Assembly: GCA_964645625.1 (NCBI GenBank) | Contig: CAZYAI010000004.1 | Span: forward strand, 1-64,000 | Reading direction: 5' to 3' | Length of the DNA: 64,000 bases | DNA from: AB-137-C09 sp964645625 | GTDB taxonomy: Bacteria; Pseudomonadota; Zetaproteobacteria; Mariprofundales; Mariprofundaceae | Shown: in pieces, positions 35,301-43,776 of the stretch | Numbering within the stretch: position 1 is the stretch's first letter | Layout of the letters: every line of letters starts with the position of its first letter | Translations under genes and position numbers: made by a program | The notes under the pieces: generated by a model | Told to the model about the DNA's origin: nothing | The model's database searches: none | What the model saw: the letters and a program-made list of their open reading frames with translations, nothing else

Positions 35301-37949
35301 ATGATGCGTCTGTTTGATAACCCTGGGCGCACCAAACTGGCACTGGCTACCCTAGGCGTGGCTTTACCCAAAGGTCTGGGTAAAGCCACGCGTTGGGTAG
35401 CACAATCCAACGCGATTGAAACAGTGATTGACCTGCGTTTGCCCAGCGGACATTTTTGTACGGTATCCATTGGTTTACCCTATACCCAGCGTAGCCCAAT
35501 CAGCTTGATTCCGAATGAGGCAGAAGGTTGTGCCACGCTGATTCATGGCGATGAATCATTAGAAGTACAATTATTGCCTGCGCCAAGCTTTTACCAACAG
35601 CAAACGCGTTTAAACCATCGCATGGGGCATTTTTCTGCGTTGCATGAAAACCTTTTGGTGTTACACCCTGTTGTTGGCTGTGCCTTTTTTATGCAAGCGG
35701 GGGCATCTTGCCAGTATTGTCAATATGACACATGGATGAATCATACTGCACCAACACTGCGTGATCCGCTGGAATTGGTTGAAGTGGTGCAGGCGGCCTT
35801 GGCTGAACGCGAAATAGAAACGGTTTATCTGTATCATGGACTTTCAGCAGATCACGCCGATGGTGGCTTGCAACAGTTGGTGCCGCTCATCGCGCTATTG
35901 CGTCGCCATTTAGGGCATCGTCAAATCGCTCTGGAGACGATTGCACCGCAAGACTGCACGGTTATTGATGACCTTTACGCCGCAGGACTGGATATTTTCA
36001 TTTGCAACCTTGAGGTGGCAGATAGCACGCGCTTTAACGAGCTTTGCCCTGGCAAAGCAGCGCATGGTGGGCAGGCTGCGGTATGGCAAGCTTTACGTCA
36101 TGCACGCACGGTGTTCCGTGGTGGTGCGGTGGTGAGCCATTTGATTGCGGGGCTTGAAACACCAGCATCAACGCGGCGAGGTATGGAGGCGTTGATTGCA
36201 GAAGGCATCGTGCCACTGTTATTACCTTTTCGACCGCTACCTGACACCCCTCTGGCATACGATGATGTACCGTCACTCAGCGATATGGAAAACCTGTTAT
36301 TGCATCAATACACACTGTTGCAACAGGCCAATTTTGCCACCCATCGATTACGCCATATGGGGCGGGTGATGACACCGATGGAAAGTCGTGTTTTGGATGG
36401 TCGCCCTGCCAGTCTTAGCCAACGTTTGGTCGATCATGGCTTAGTGCGCCGCATGGAAGGCTGGTTTGATATGTTACGCCGTCATTTGCGGGTACAATAC
36501 CAAGCAGATGACTCATCGAACACAGTCACCAGCCACAAGCCACATGCGCCCAGTACCATGAAGCTGATGTTGCGCCAAAGTAGCCCTTTTGCGCTATTAA
36601 CATGCTTGTGTCTGGCGACGTGGATGTTATCTCAATCAGCACCACCAACGGGTTTGGATGATGCAGGCTGGCAAGCCCTATTGGTATTCGCTTTGTGTTT
36701 GGTGCTATGGGTAACGCAACTACTACCGTTATCGGTCACTTCGTTATTGGGGATTGCCTTGCTCCCCATGTTAGGGGTGATGCCAACGGCAGAGGTGTTT
36801 GCCTTATTTGGTAATCCTGCGGTATTTTTTATCCTCGGGGCATTCATGTTGGCCGCAGGAGTCATTACAACAGGTTTATCTGAACATATGGCATTGTTGT
36901 TATTGCACCGCTGGGGGCGTAATGCACAACAATTATTGATGGCCATGTTATTGCTACCTGCACTCATGGCATGCGTGATGCCAGAACACGCGGTAGCAGC
37001 GGTATTTTTACCCATTGTATGGTCAGTGGTACGTAGCCTGGGTTTAACGCAAGGCGACCGTTATGCCCAAGCGTTGTTCTTTGCCGTGGCTTGGGGCGCG
37101 ATTATTGGTGGCGTGATGACCTTATTAGGCGGCGCTCGTGGTCCATTAGCTCTGGCTCTGCTGAATGAACTTAGCGGTCAATCCTTCACCTTTGCGCAAT
37201 GGTCGTTAGCCGCATCGCCATTGGTGGTCATGATGTTGCTCGCAGCTATCGTTCAATTACGTTGGATGCAAGGATCCAACCCCATCGATATGCGTTCAGC
37301 ACGCCATGATATTGAGCAACGTATGTTGGAGCTGGGCGGACTTAGCTTCCCAGCACGCATCATGGGAGGCTTATTGCTCATGACTATCGCAGCATGGGTT
37401 TTTGGCGGTCACAGTATGGGCTTGGCTAATATCGCACTGCTGGCAGTGGTACTGATGTTTGCCTTGCGTTTGGTTCGTTGGAAGGATATCGAGTCCCATG
37501 TCAATTGGGGCGTACTTTTGATGTATGGTGGTGCTATTGCGGTTGGCAAAGCCCTGTCCGATACAGGGGCAGGTCTATGGTTAGCACACAGTGTATTACC
37601 CGAACACATGACAGTCACGGCTTTACTACTGTTGCTAACGGTATTGACCCTGCTACTTACCGAGTGCGTTAGTAATGCAGCGGCAGTAGCTATTTTATTA
37701 CCCATTGCTTTGCCATTAGGGGCATCAATGGAGGTAAACCCGATCATGATTGCATTGCTCATTGGCATTGTCTCGGGCTTTGCTTTTATTTTACCGATGG
37801 GAACGCCGCCCAATGCCATGATTTTTGCCAGCGGCTTTGTTTCCACGCGGGCGATGCTACGCCATGGTGCGATCATGTCACTGACGGCAGCAACACTGTT
37901 TATGCTGGTCGCCTACCTATGGTGGCCTTATCTAGATTGGTTGGAGTAA
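35301..37949 (+). CDS. Radical-SAM domain fused to a DASS/SLC13-type anion transporter
   Basis: One uninterrupted frame of 882 residues. Residues 1-~400 form a radical-SAM-like domain with cysteines at 127, 137 and 140 (C-x9-C-x2-C, the Elp3-like spacing rather than C-x3-C-x2-C) and an (beta/alpha)-barrel sequence with IALETIAPQD and VVSHLIAGLETP. After a linker (about 400-425) come some 12 transmembrane helices of the DASS/SLC13 family. The second-half motif is ECVSNAAAVAILLPI near residue 790 and GTPPNAMIFASG near 834; the first-half motif is altered (MPEHAVAAVFLPI, near 561). Its place among sulfate genes suggests sulfate or another sulfur anion as substrate. The role of the enzyme half is unknown. 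Confidence 0.88.
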   Translation: MMRLFDNPGRTKLALATLGVALPKGLGKATRWVAQSNAIETVIDLRLPSGHFCTVSIGLPYTQRSPISLIPNEAEGCATLIHGDESLEVQLLPAPSFYQQQTRLNHRMGHFSALHENLLVLHPVVGCAFFMQAGASCQYCQYDTWMNHTAPTLRDPLELVEVVQAALAEREIETVYLYHGLSADHADGGLQQLVPLIALLRRHLGHRQIALETIAPQDCTVIDDLYAAGLDIFICNLEVADSTRFNELCPGKAAHGGQAAVWQALRHARTVFRGGAVVSHLIAGLETPASTRRGMEALIAEGIVPLLLPFRPLPDTPLAYDDVPSLSDMENLLLHQYTLLQQANFATHRLRHMGRVMTPMESRVLDGRPASLSQRLVDHGLVRRMEGWFDMLRRHLRVQYQADDSSNTVTSHKPHAPSTMKLMLRQSSPFALLTCLCLATWMLSQSAPPTGLDDAGWQALLVFALCLVLWVTQLLPLSVTSLLGIALLPMLGVMPTAEVFALFGNPAVFFILGAFMLAAGVITTGLSEHMALLLLHRWGRNAQQLLMAMLLLPALMACVMPEHAVAAVFLPIVWSVVRSLGLTQGDRYAQALFFAVAWGAIIGGVMTLLGGARGPLALALLNELSGQSFTFAQWSLAASPLVVMMLLAAIVQLRWMQGSNPIDMRSARHDIEQRMLELGGLSFPARIMGGLLLMTIAAWVFGGHSMGLANIALLAVVLMFALRLVRWKDIESHVNWGVLLMYGGAIAVGKALSDTGAGLWLAHSVLPEHMTVTALLLLLTVLTLLLTECVSNAAAVAILLPIALPLGASMEVNPIMIALLIGIVSGFAFILPMGTPPNAMIFASGFVSTRAMLRHGAIMSLTAATLFMLVAYLWWPYLDWLE

Positions 37950-37952
37950 ACC

Positions 37953-38678
37953 ATGGAACATGCGATTGAACAATCGCTTGCAGTACTGCAAGAAGCCTAT
38001 CAGCAACATGGGGAGCGGTTGGTCTACCCCTGTAGTTTTGGTGCCGAAAGTGCAGTCATGCTGGAACTAATTCATCGTCACGGTGGGCATATTCCCGTCG
38101 TAACCTTGGACACGGGACGTTTACCGCAAGCCACCTATGATGTTATTGAAGAAGTTGAACAATATTATGGCATACGTATTCGCGTCTTATGCCCTGACCA
38201 TGCTGCGGTTGAAACGATGGTGGCAGCTGATGGTATCAATGGCTTCCGCACCAGCCCCGAACTGCGCAAGCAATGTTGCCATATACGTAAGGTTGAACCA
38301 CTTAAGCGCGCCTTGGCAGATTATGATGCTTGGATCACAGGTCGCCGTGCCGAACAATCAGCAACACGAGCCGAGTTAAGCACGGTTGATGCGTACGACC
38401 CTGTATATGGTTTAATCAAGTATAACCCTTTAGCAAGCTGGACATGGTCACAAATCACTGCTTTTATTGCACAATATCAATTACCCCACAACCGTTTGCT
38501 CGATCGTCATTATCAATCGATTGGCTGCGAATGCTGCACGCGCCCCATTACCATGGGTGAAGACCCCCGTTCTGGTCGTTGGTGGTGGGAACAAGCGGAT
38601 ATAGCCAGCGAATGTGGACTACACGTGACATCGCTTACCCCACCAGCAGGCGAAGGTGAGCAAGGAGAGGGTATTTAA
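37953..38678 (+). CDS. cysH: Assimilatory APS reductase (CysH, 4Fe-4S type)
   Basis: Reduces adenylyl sulfate to sulfite. The 241-residue protein has the PAPS-reductase fold with SFGAESAVML and LDTGRLPQATYDV. Cys108-Cys109 and Cys192/Cys195 (GCECC) are the iron-sulfur ligands that mark the APS-specific branch; Cys221 in SECGLH is the catalytic thiol. No APS kinase is fused to cysN or seen nearby, which fits use of APS directly. It starts 3 bp after the fusion gene. Confidence 0.94.
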   Translation: MEHAIEQSLAVLQEAYQQHGERLVYPCSFGAESAVMLELIHRHGGHIPVVTLDTGRLPQATYDVIEEVEQYYGIRIRVLCPDHAAVETMVAADGINGFRTSPELRKQCCHIRKVEPLKRALADYDAWITGRRAEQSATRAELSTVDAYDPVYGLIKYNPLASWTWSQITAFIAQYQLPHNRLLDRHYQSIGCECCTRPITMGEDPRSGRWWWEQADIASECGLHVTSLTPPAGEGEQGEGI

Positions 38679-39169
38679 TGCATGTAATCAGCAACGATAA
38701 AAAGAAACTGTCGATTGTATGTTTCAGCGGCGATTATGATAAAGTCATTGCCGCTTACACCTTAGCAACAGGGGCAATGGCAACCAACCGAGAGGTAACC
38801 ATGTTCTTTACCTTTTGGGGTTTGAATGTGTTAAAAAAACAACAAGGGCGCACATGGCTGGGTAAAGACCTGCTCTCTCGCATGTTCAACTTCTTGATGG
38901 GCGGGCGAAAAACCCTGCCGCTGTCACGCCTCAACTTCGCTGGTTTAAGCCCTGTATTGATGGAAGGCATGATGAAGCGTAACAATGTAGCCATTTTACC
39001 CGAACTGATTGAAGCTGCATCGGCATTGGGTGTGCGCATCTATGCCTGTGAAATGGCCATGCATATTTTGGGGTTATCGCGTGATGATTTGGTCACTGAC
39101 GTCGAGGGTGTAGTAGGCGTTGCCACCTTCCTCAACGAATCAGAAGATGCCCACATTATTTTTATTTAA
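38678..39169 (+). CDS. DsrE2-like protein (DsrE/F/H family)
   Basis: A 163-residue protein of the DsrE2 group: LSIVCFSGDYDKVIAAYTLATGA, FFTFWGLNVLKK, then a hydrophobic helix, and GVRIYACEMAMHILGL with the conserved cysteine. DsrE-type proteins relay sulfane sulfur as persulfide, usually with TusA and rhodanese. It overlaps cysH by one base; a TusA follows. In sulfur oxidisers the same pair belongs to the rhd-tusA-dsrE2 set, but here it sits among assimilation genes. Confidence 0.87.
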   Translation: MHVISNDKKKLSIVCFSGDYDKVIAAYTLATGAMATNREVTMFFTFWGLNVLKKQQGRTWLGKDLLSRMFNFLMGGRKTLPLSRLNFAGLSPVLMEGMMKRNNVAILPELIEAASALGVRIYACEMAMHILGLSRDDLVTDVEGVVGVATFLNESEDAHIIFI

Positions 39170-39335
39170 CCTAAATCCTGCGGTGTTTTGTGCCGTGTTG
39201 GGTGCGATATATTGGTTTGTGTGGCTTTTTGTGGAAATAAGCAGTCACCTTTTTGGTGATAAATATTTTCACAGAATGTCAGGCGAATCAATTAGATTGT
39301 GCTCAGTATGTGCAAAATATTGCAGGATTTAGGTT
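39168..39335. repeat. 168-bp element with 14-bp perfect inverted ends
   Basis: AACCTAAATCCTGC (39168-39181) and GCAGGATTTAGGTT (39322-39335) are exact reverse complements. The interior holds no convincing gene; a 70-codon frame across it is not supported. It starts at the dsrE2 stop and ends just before the tusA ribosome-binding site. The sequence after the left end (GGTGTTTTGTG) also occurs near 21235. Confidence 0.85.
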
Positions 39336-39348
39336 TAAAGGATTCAAT

Positions 39349-39570
39349 ATGAGTGGAATACTTGATATTACTCGGGAAACTTGCCCTATGACGTTTGTAA
39401 AAGTGAAGTTAGCCTTGGCAAAAATGGCAAAGGGTGAACAATTGACCGTACACCTCAAAGAAGGCGAACCATTGGAAAATGTCCCCCGCTCCTGCGAAGA
39501 ACAGGGTTATGCCGTACTCGAAAACAGCAACCTTGGTCAGGGCATCCATCAATTAGTGATACAAAAATAA
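39349..39570 (+). CDS. tusA: TusA-family sulfur carrier
   Basis: A 73-residue protein with the TusA signature: active cysteine in ETCPMTFVKVKLAL, then GEPLENVPRSCEEQGY. It carries sulfur as a persulfide. It shares the CPMxFVK and ENVPxSxxEQG patterns with the C-terminal domain of the sulfite reductase at 32745, so the two are probably paralogues. The start is ATG 39349 with AAAGGA at 39337-39342; longer in-frame starts run into the inverted-repeat element. It lies 10 bp before cysD. Confidence 0.92.
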   Translation: MSGILDITRETCPMTFVKVKLALAKMAKGEQLTVHLKEGEPLENVPRSCEEQGYAVLENSNLGQGIHQLVIQK

Positions 39571-39580
39571 GGAGACGGAG

Positions 39581-40483
39581 ATGTCTGAACATCGGTTGAC
39601 ACAATTAAAGGCTCTCGAAGCAGAGTCCATTCATATTATGCGCGAGGTAGTGGCTGAGTTCCGCAATCCTGTGATGCTCTATTCCGTGGGCAAAGATTCC
39701 AGCGTCATGGTACATTTAGCACGCAAGGCGTTTTACCCTGCACCATTACCATTCCCCTTGCTGCATGTAGACACAGGCTACAAGTTTAAAGAAATGTACG
39801 AGTTCCGCGATAGCTTTGTGAAAGAAATTGGTGCAAACCTTATCGTGCGACGTAATGAAGATGCCATTGCAAAAGGCATGAACCCTAAAGACTTTGGTGT
39901 CGCCCGCTGTTGTGGCGCGCTGAAAACGCAGGGTCTGTTGGATGCACTCGAAGAAGGTGGTTATGACGCTGCCTTTGGTGGTGCACGTCGTGATGAAGAA
40001 CGCTCCCGTGCCAAAGAGCGCGTATTTTCCATGCGTGATGAATTTGGTCAGTGGGATCCTAAAAACCAACGCCCTGAGTTATGGAGCACCTACAATGGTC
40101 GCATTCACGATGGTGAAAGCGTGCGTGTATTCCCGCTATCTAACTGGACGGAAATGGATATTTGGTTATACATTCGTGAAGAAAACATTCCGATTGTACC
40201 ACTGTACTTTGCCAAAGAACGCCCTGTGGCAAAACGTGGCAACCTATTGATTCCAGGTGAAAGCCCCGAACATCTGCATAAAGGTGAAGTTGCCGAGCCT
40301 ACCATGTGTCGTTTCCGTACCTTGGGCTGTATTCCTTGTACTGGTGCAGTGCACTCCTCGGCAGCAGATATGGATGAAATTGTTGCCGAAGCAGCAGCAG
40401 CTAAACGCAGCGAACGTGAAACCCGCATTATTGACCACGGTTCTAACTCCATGGAAGACAAAAAGAAGGAAGGCTATTTCTAA
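39581..40483 (+). CDS. cysD: Sulfate adenylyltransferase subunit 2 (CysD)
   Basis: Catalytic subunit of ATP sulfurylase, 300 residues. It has the PP-loop-like SVGKDSSVMVHLARKAF, LLHVDTGYKFKEMYEFRD, CCGALKTQGLLDAL, the FGGARRDEERSRAKER segment and the C-terminal CRFRTLGCIPCTGAV. It makes APS from sulfate and ATP together with CysN. AAGGAGACGGAG precedes the ATG, and the stop overlaps cysN. Confidence 0.97.
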   Translation: MSEHRLTQLKALEAESIHIMREVVAEFRNPVMLYSVGKDSSVMVHLARKAFYPAPLPFPLLHVDTGYKFKEMYEFRDSFVKEIGANLIVRRNEDAIAKGMNPKDFGVARCCGALKTQGLLDALEEGGYDAAFGGARRDEERSRAKERVFSMRDEFGQWDPKNQRPELWSTYNGRIHDGESVRVFPLSNWTEMDIWLYIREENIPIVPLYFAKERPVAKRGNLLIPGESPEHLHKGEVAEPTMCRFRTLGCIPCTGAVHSSAADMDEIVAEAAAAKRSERETRIIDHGSNSMEDKKKEGYF

Positions 40484-41766
40484 TGACAGGCTTGAATTTC
40501 AACATAACAAAAGAAATTGAACTGCTGCGCTTGGTCACAGTAGGCAGTGTCGATGATGGTAAATCTACCCTGATTGGTCGTTTGTTGGTAGAGACCAAAG
40601 GCGCGTTTGAAGATCAATTGCTTGCTGTGCGCAAACAGAAAGATGCTGAACATATCGCTTCTGCTGAAGATATTGATTTAGCGATGTTGACTGATGGGCT
40701 TGCAGCCGAACGCGAGCAAGGCATTACCATCGACGTGGCTTACCGCTACTTTGCAACACCTAAACGCAAGTTTATTATGGCTGATTGCCCTGGTCATGAA
40801 CAATACACGCGCAATATGGTCACAGGTGCATCTACTGCCAATGCCGCAATCATCCTGATTGATGCACGCAATGGTGTCATGCCACAAACCCGCCGCCATA
40901 CTCACATTCTTTCGCTGCTCGGCATCGAACACCTGATTGTCGCCGTGAATAAAATGGATTTAGTGGATTACGATGAAGCAGCATTTACTGGCATTCGTGA
41001 TGAAATGATCGATTACTGTGCCAAACAAGGCACGCATAACCTTGTATGCCTACCAATGTCTGCGCTTACGGGGGATATGGTTGCCGTGCGTGGCGATCAT
41101 ATGCCATGGTATGATGGATCAACCTTGCTTGAAACCTTGGAATCCTTATCCGTCATGGGTGATATTGATAAAAGCCCATTCCGTTTCCCCGTGCAGCTGG
41201 TGAACCGTCCGCAAACGACTGATTTGCCCGACTATCGCGGTTTTATGGGAACCATTGCTTCAGGCACGGTAAAAGTCGGCGATGCTGTACGTGCCCTACC
41301 TAGCGGCAACACCTCCAAAGTTAAGGCGATTGTCACCTTTGATGGTGATTTAAAAGAGGCTTTTGCACCACAAAGTATCAGTCTCACCCTAGAAGATGAG
41401 ATTGATGTTTCACGCGGTGATATGCTGGTGCATAGCGAAGACATTCAGCCACGTGATGATAAAGAGCTATCTGCCCATGTTTGCTGGATTGGTGATGAAC
41501 CACTGCAAGCGCGTGGTAAGTATTGGATCAAACAAACGACCACTTCGGTGAAAGCCGTTGTAACTGCTATTGAATCCAAAACCGATATTCATACCTTAGA
41601 AAAGGCTGACACCGATGCTTTAAATATGAATGAAATCGGCGAAGTACGTTTCAAACTACAACGTCCCATGCAGTTTGATAGCTACAGCGATAACCACATG
41701 ACAGGTAGCTTTATTATTATTGATACGTTCACCAATAACACGGTGGGCGCGGCAATGATTAAATAA
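40483..41766 (+). CDS. cysN: Sulfate adenylyltransferase subunit 1, GTPase (CysN)
   Basis: GTPase subunit of ATP sulfurylase, 427 residues, of the EF-Tu superfamily: G1 GSVDDGKST, G3 DCPGHEQYTRNMVTG, G4 NKMD. GTP hydrolysis drives APS formation by CysD. The protein ends after the third beta-barrel, so there is no fused APS kinase domain (CysC). A 13-bp palindrome follows. Confidence 0.97.
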   Translation: MTGLNFNITKEIELLRLVTVGSVDDGKSTLIGRLLVETKGAFEDQLLAVRKQKDAEHIASAEDIDLAMLTDGLAAEREQGITIDVAYRYFATPKRKFIMADCPGHEQYTRNMVTGASTANAAIILIDARNGVMPQTRRHTHILSLLGIEHLIVAVNKMDLVDYDEAAFTGIRDEMIDYCAKQGTHNLVCLPMSALTGDMVAVRGDHMPWYDGSTLLETLESLSVMGDIDKSPFRFPVQLVNRPQTTDLPDYRGFMGTIASGTVKVGDAVRALPSGNTSKVKAIVTFDGDLKEAFAPQSISLTLEDEIDVSRGDMLVHSEDIQPRDDKELSAHVCWIGDEPLQARGKYWIKQTTTSVKAVVTAIESKTDIHTLEKADTDALNMNEIGEVRFKLQRPMQFDSYSDNHMTGSFIIIDTFTNNTVGAAMIK

Positions 41767-41777
41767 CGCGACTACGC

Positions 41778-41807
41778 TTAACGAGCATGATAAGTCATGC
41801 TCGTTAA
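41778..41807. terminator. Strong hairpin after cysN
   Basis: TTAACGAGCATGA and TCATGCTCGTTAA pair over 13 bases around TAAG. There is no T-run, so it may be a REP-type or factor-assisted end of the sulfur operon. The arm AACGAGCATG recurs at 42873 on the far side of lpxR. Confidence 0.6.
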
Positions 41808-41841
41808 CTGTGTGGATCGCACTACCATATTCACTGAGATA

Positions 41842-42873
41842 ATGAAGATAACCCTATTTATCTTGCATACTTTCCTGTTTCTCTTGTTGTGCAGTGCAAC
41901 AGCAGAAGCAAGCCCTTTACAACCCAGTTTTTGGCGATTTGAGTTTGACAACGATTATTTCCTCAACAAAGACAACAAACTATCCGATGGTATCGCCTTA
42001 CAGTGGCATTCTGCTGCATTCGCCGATTGGCAAGAACGTGATGATATACTGGCACGCATCGGATCGTGGCTACCAGGCTTAACCGCCCCCACATTACGTT
42101 ACCGTAATGGCATTGCAGTAGGGCAAATTATTCAGACACCCAATGATTTATCACAATCAACGTTGATTCGAACCGATGTTCCTTATGCTGGTGCCTTAAC
42201 CACACAGATTAATTGGTATGGTTTTAATGCCGAACAATTACGTGCCATGGAAGTCGTCATCGGTGTACTAGGTCCCGCTTCACTGGGCGGAATCACACAA
42301 AAAACCGTTCATCAGTTCAGTGGTAATGGTGTACCACAGGGCTGGCACAACCAATTATCCAACGAACCATTATTGGGTATCAATATTTTACGCAAACAAC
42401 GGCTGAGCCATGGTGGGCATCCTGCCCAATACGCTTGGGATGTTGCTGTAGGTGGCTGTGTTACAGCAGGTAATTTATTAACCCAAGCCAGTATTGATCT
42501 TGACCTCCGCTTTGGACTGAATATGCCATCAGGCTTTAACGCCGCACCTGATCCCATCGGTTTAAACATTCATTATATGGCAACCCTGCCTGCCGCAGAA
42601 CAACAACGTGCATCAATCTATGCTACTGCCACCATGCGAGGAACCGCTGTAGCACGCAATATATTCCTTGATGGAAACACATTTCGTCGCAGTCACCACA
42701 TCAAAAAGCGACCTTTAGTATTATGGTCTTTTTTTGGTCTTCATTATGCCCAAAGGCAATGGCGATTGCACCTGTATGCAATGGTCTCTAGCGACAACGT
42801 GTATGTAACTACTGCTTCGCAAGCAGAAAAAGGTGAACGCGGCGCTAGCATCATGTTCGAGTGGCTCTATTAA
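41842..42873 (+). CDS. LpxR-like lipid A 3'-O-deacylase (DUF2219)
   Basis: Outer-membrane beta-barrel of 343 residues with a signal peptide of about 23 residues ending ATAEA. The mature start, WRFEFDNDYFLNKDNKLSDGI, holds the Asn/Asp positions of the LpxR family, and the C-terminus ends in an aromatic residue (EWLY), as barrels do. LpxR removes the 3'-acyloxyacyl chain from lipid A. I use ATG 41842, since an upstream start at 41797 would add 15 residues before the signal peptide and cross the palindrome. Confidence 0.82.
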   Translation: MKITLFILHTFLFLLLCSATAEASPLQPSFWRFEFDNDYFLNKDNKLSDGIALQWHSAAFADWQERDDILARIGSWLPGLTAPTLRYRNGIAVGQIIQTPNDLSQSTLIRTDVPYAGALTTQINWYGFNAEQLRAMEVVIGVLGPASLGGITQKTVHQFSGNGVPQGWHNQLSNEPLLGINILRKQRLSHGGHPAQYAWDVAVGGCVTAGNLLTQASIDLDLRFGLNMPSGFNAAPDPIGLNIHYMATLPAAEQQRASIYATATMRGTAVARNIFLDGNTFRRSHHIKKRPLVLWSFFGLHYAQRQWRLHLYAMVSSDNVYVTTASQAEKGERGASIMFEWLY

Positions 42874-42920
42874 ACGAGCATGGCTTTATCACGCACTGTA
42901 GCAACGGTGTTTCATCGCTC
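42873..42920 (+). repeat. Decayed palindromic repeat fragment
   Basis: AACGAGCATGGCTTTATCACGC begins at the stop codon of the lpxR-like gene and resembles the core of the ~99-bp palindromic family (compare 26966). The 3' part is degenerate. Confidence 0.45.
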
Positions 42921-43017
42921 GATGTGACAGAAAGTTATGCCTATCAAGCTAAGTTACCGCTTTGTCGTGTGCTATGGTTGCCAATTCAGTGGGAATAGTT
43001 ATCCTGCCGCCGCTTAA

Positions 43018-43094
43018 GGGCCTATGGCGCAATTGGTTAGCGCTACCGGCTCATAACCGGTTGGTTCCAGGTTCGAGTCCTGGTGGGCCCACCA
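43018..43094 (+). tRNA. tRNA with CAU anticodon, probably tRNA-Ile2
   Basis: A 77-base cloverleaf with encoded CCA. The acceptor stem GGGCCTA pairs with TGGGCCC (one G-T). The D-arm is GCGC/GCGC, the anticodon stem ACCGG/CCGGT closes loop CTCATAA with anticodon CAT, and the T-arm is CCAGG/CCTGG with TTCGAGT. The acceptor and T-arm sequence is more like the lysidine-modified tRNA-Ile(CAU) of other bacteria than elongator tRNA-Met; it is clearly not the initiator. Confidence 0.93.
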
Positions 43095-43099
43095 AATCC

Positions 43100-43134
43100 A
43101 ATAGCACCAAAGTGATTATCGCTTTGGTGCTATT
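43100..43134. terminator. Hairpin terminator between tRNA and grxD
   Basis: AATAGCACCAAAG pairs over 13 bases with CTTTGGTGCTATT around a nine-base loop, starting six bases after the tRNA CCA end. The trailing T-run is short (TATTCT). It likely ends the tRNA transcript. Confidence 0.7.
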
Positions 43135-43148
43135 CTGCGGAGTTAATC

Positions 43149-43475
43149 ATGGAAGAAGTACTTAAACAGATTGAACAAGTGGTAAACAACCATGATGTGG
43201 TACTGTTTATGAAGGGTACACCTGAGTTTCCGCAATGTGGATTTTCCCAGCGCGTAGCTGCTATTCTGAACACCGAAGGTGTACCTTATGCAGCAGTAAA
43301 TGTCTTGTTGGACGATAACGTTCGTGAAGGCATTAAACGCTACGCTGATTGGCCAACAATCCCTCAACTATTCATCAAAGGTGAATTTATTGGTGGTTGT
43401 GACATTGTCACTGAATTAGCGCAAAATGGTGAGTTAAAAAACCTATTACAGGATGTGACTCCTACTGATTCATAA
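43149..43475 (+). CDS. grxD: Monothiol glutaredoxin GrxD (CGFS type)
   Basis: A 108-residue class II glutaredoxin with the single active cysteine Cys30 in FPQCGFS. The glutathione-binding segments WPTIPQLFIKGEFIGGCDI are present. These proteins carry 2Fe-2S clusters and partner with BolA-type proteins, one of which is at 27057. GGAG lies 8 bases before the ATG. Confidence 0.96.
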   Translation: MEEVLKQIEQVVNNHDVVLFMKGTPEFPQCGFSQRVAAILNTEGVPYAAVNVLLDDNVREGIKRYADWPTIPQLFIKGEFIGGCDIVTELAQNGELKNLLQDVTPTDS

Positions 43476-43776
43476 AAAGCTGACGTTTTCTCATGAAGTA
43501 ACGATTCAGACTGCCTGTGTTTTATTCGCCAGCAAAAAAGGCGCGCAACATACTCCCTGTGTGTAAGTGCTTTTGATGCATGCAACTAAAAAATATTGGT
43601 AAGCTGAACCATTACCTCGTCAACTTCATTCTTTTTTTGCAATTTTGCTTTGGGGAGAATACACTGTCTCGTGGTGCGACCGCTACCGTGAGGCTACCCT
43701 TTGGCAGCACTTTCATACACCCCATGCGTGTGAGAGAACTTAATAAACGCGGTTGATTTATCTGGAGGTATGCTCT
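43476..43776. other. Intergenic region upstream of hpf
   Basis: A 301-bp gap. I see no gene and no clear promoter; a 63-codon minus-strand frame resembles nothing. In related genomes rpoN often precedes hpf, but no trace of it is visible here. Confidence 0.4.

Noticed and set aside
39120..39332. 70-codon frame between dsrE2 and tusA
   Set aside because: It spans the inverted-repeat element and overlaps the dsrE2 end, with no family resemblance.
43018..43094. Initiator tRNA-fMet
   Set aside because: Position 1 pairs normally with position 72 and the anticodon stem lacks the three consecutive G-C pairs of initiators, so it is tRNA-Ile2 or elongator Met.
43476..43776. Sigma-54 promoter before hpf (TTTGGCAGCACTTTCA)
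   Set aside because: The GC element of the -12 box is missing at the required distance.
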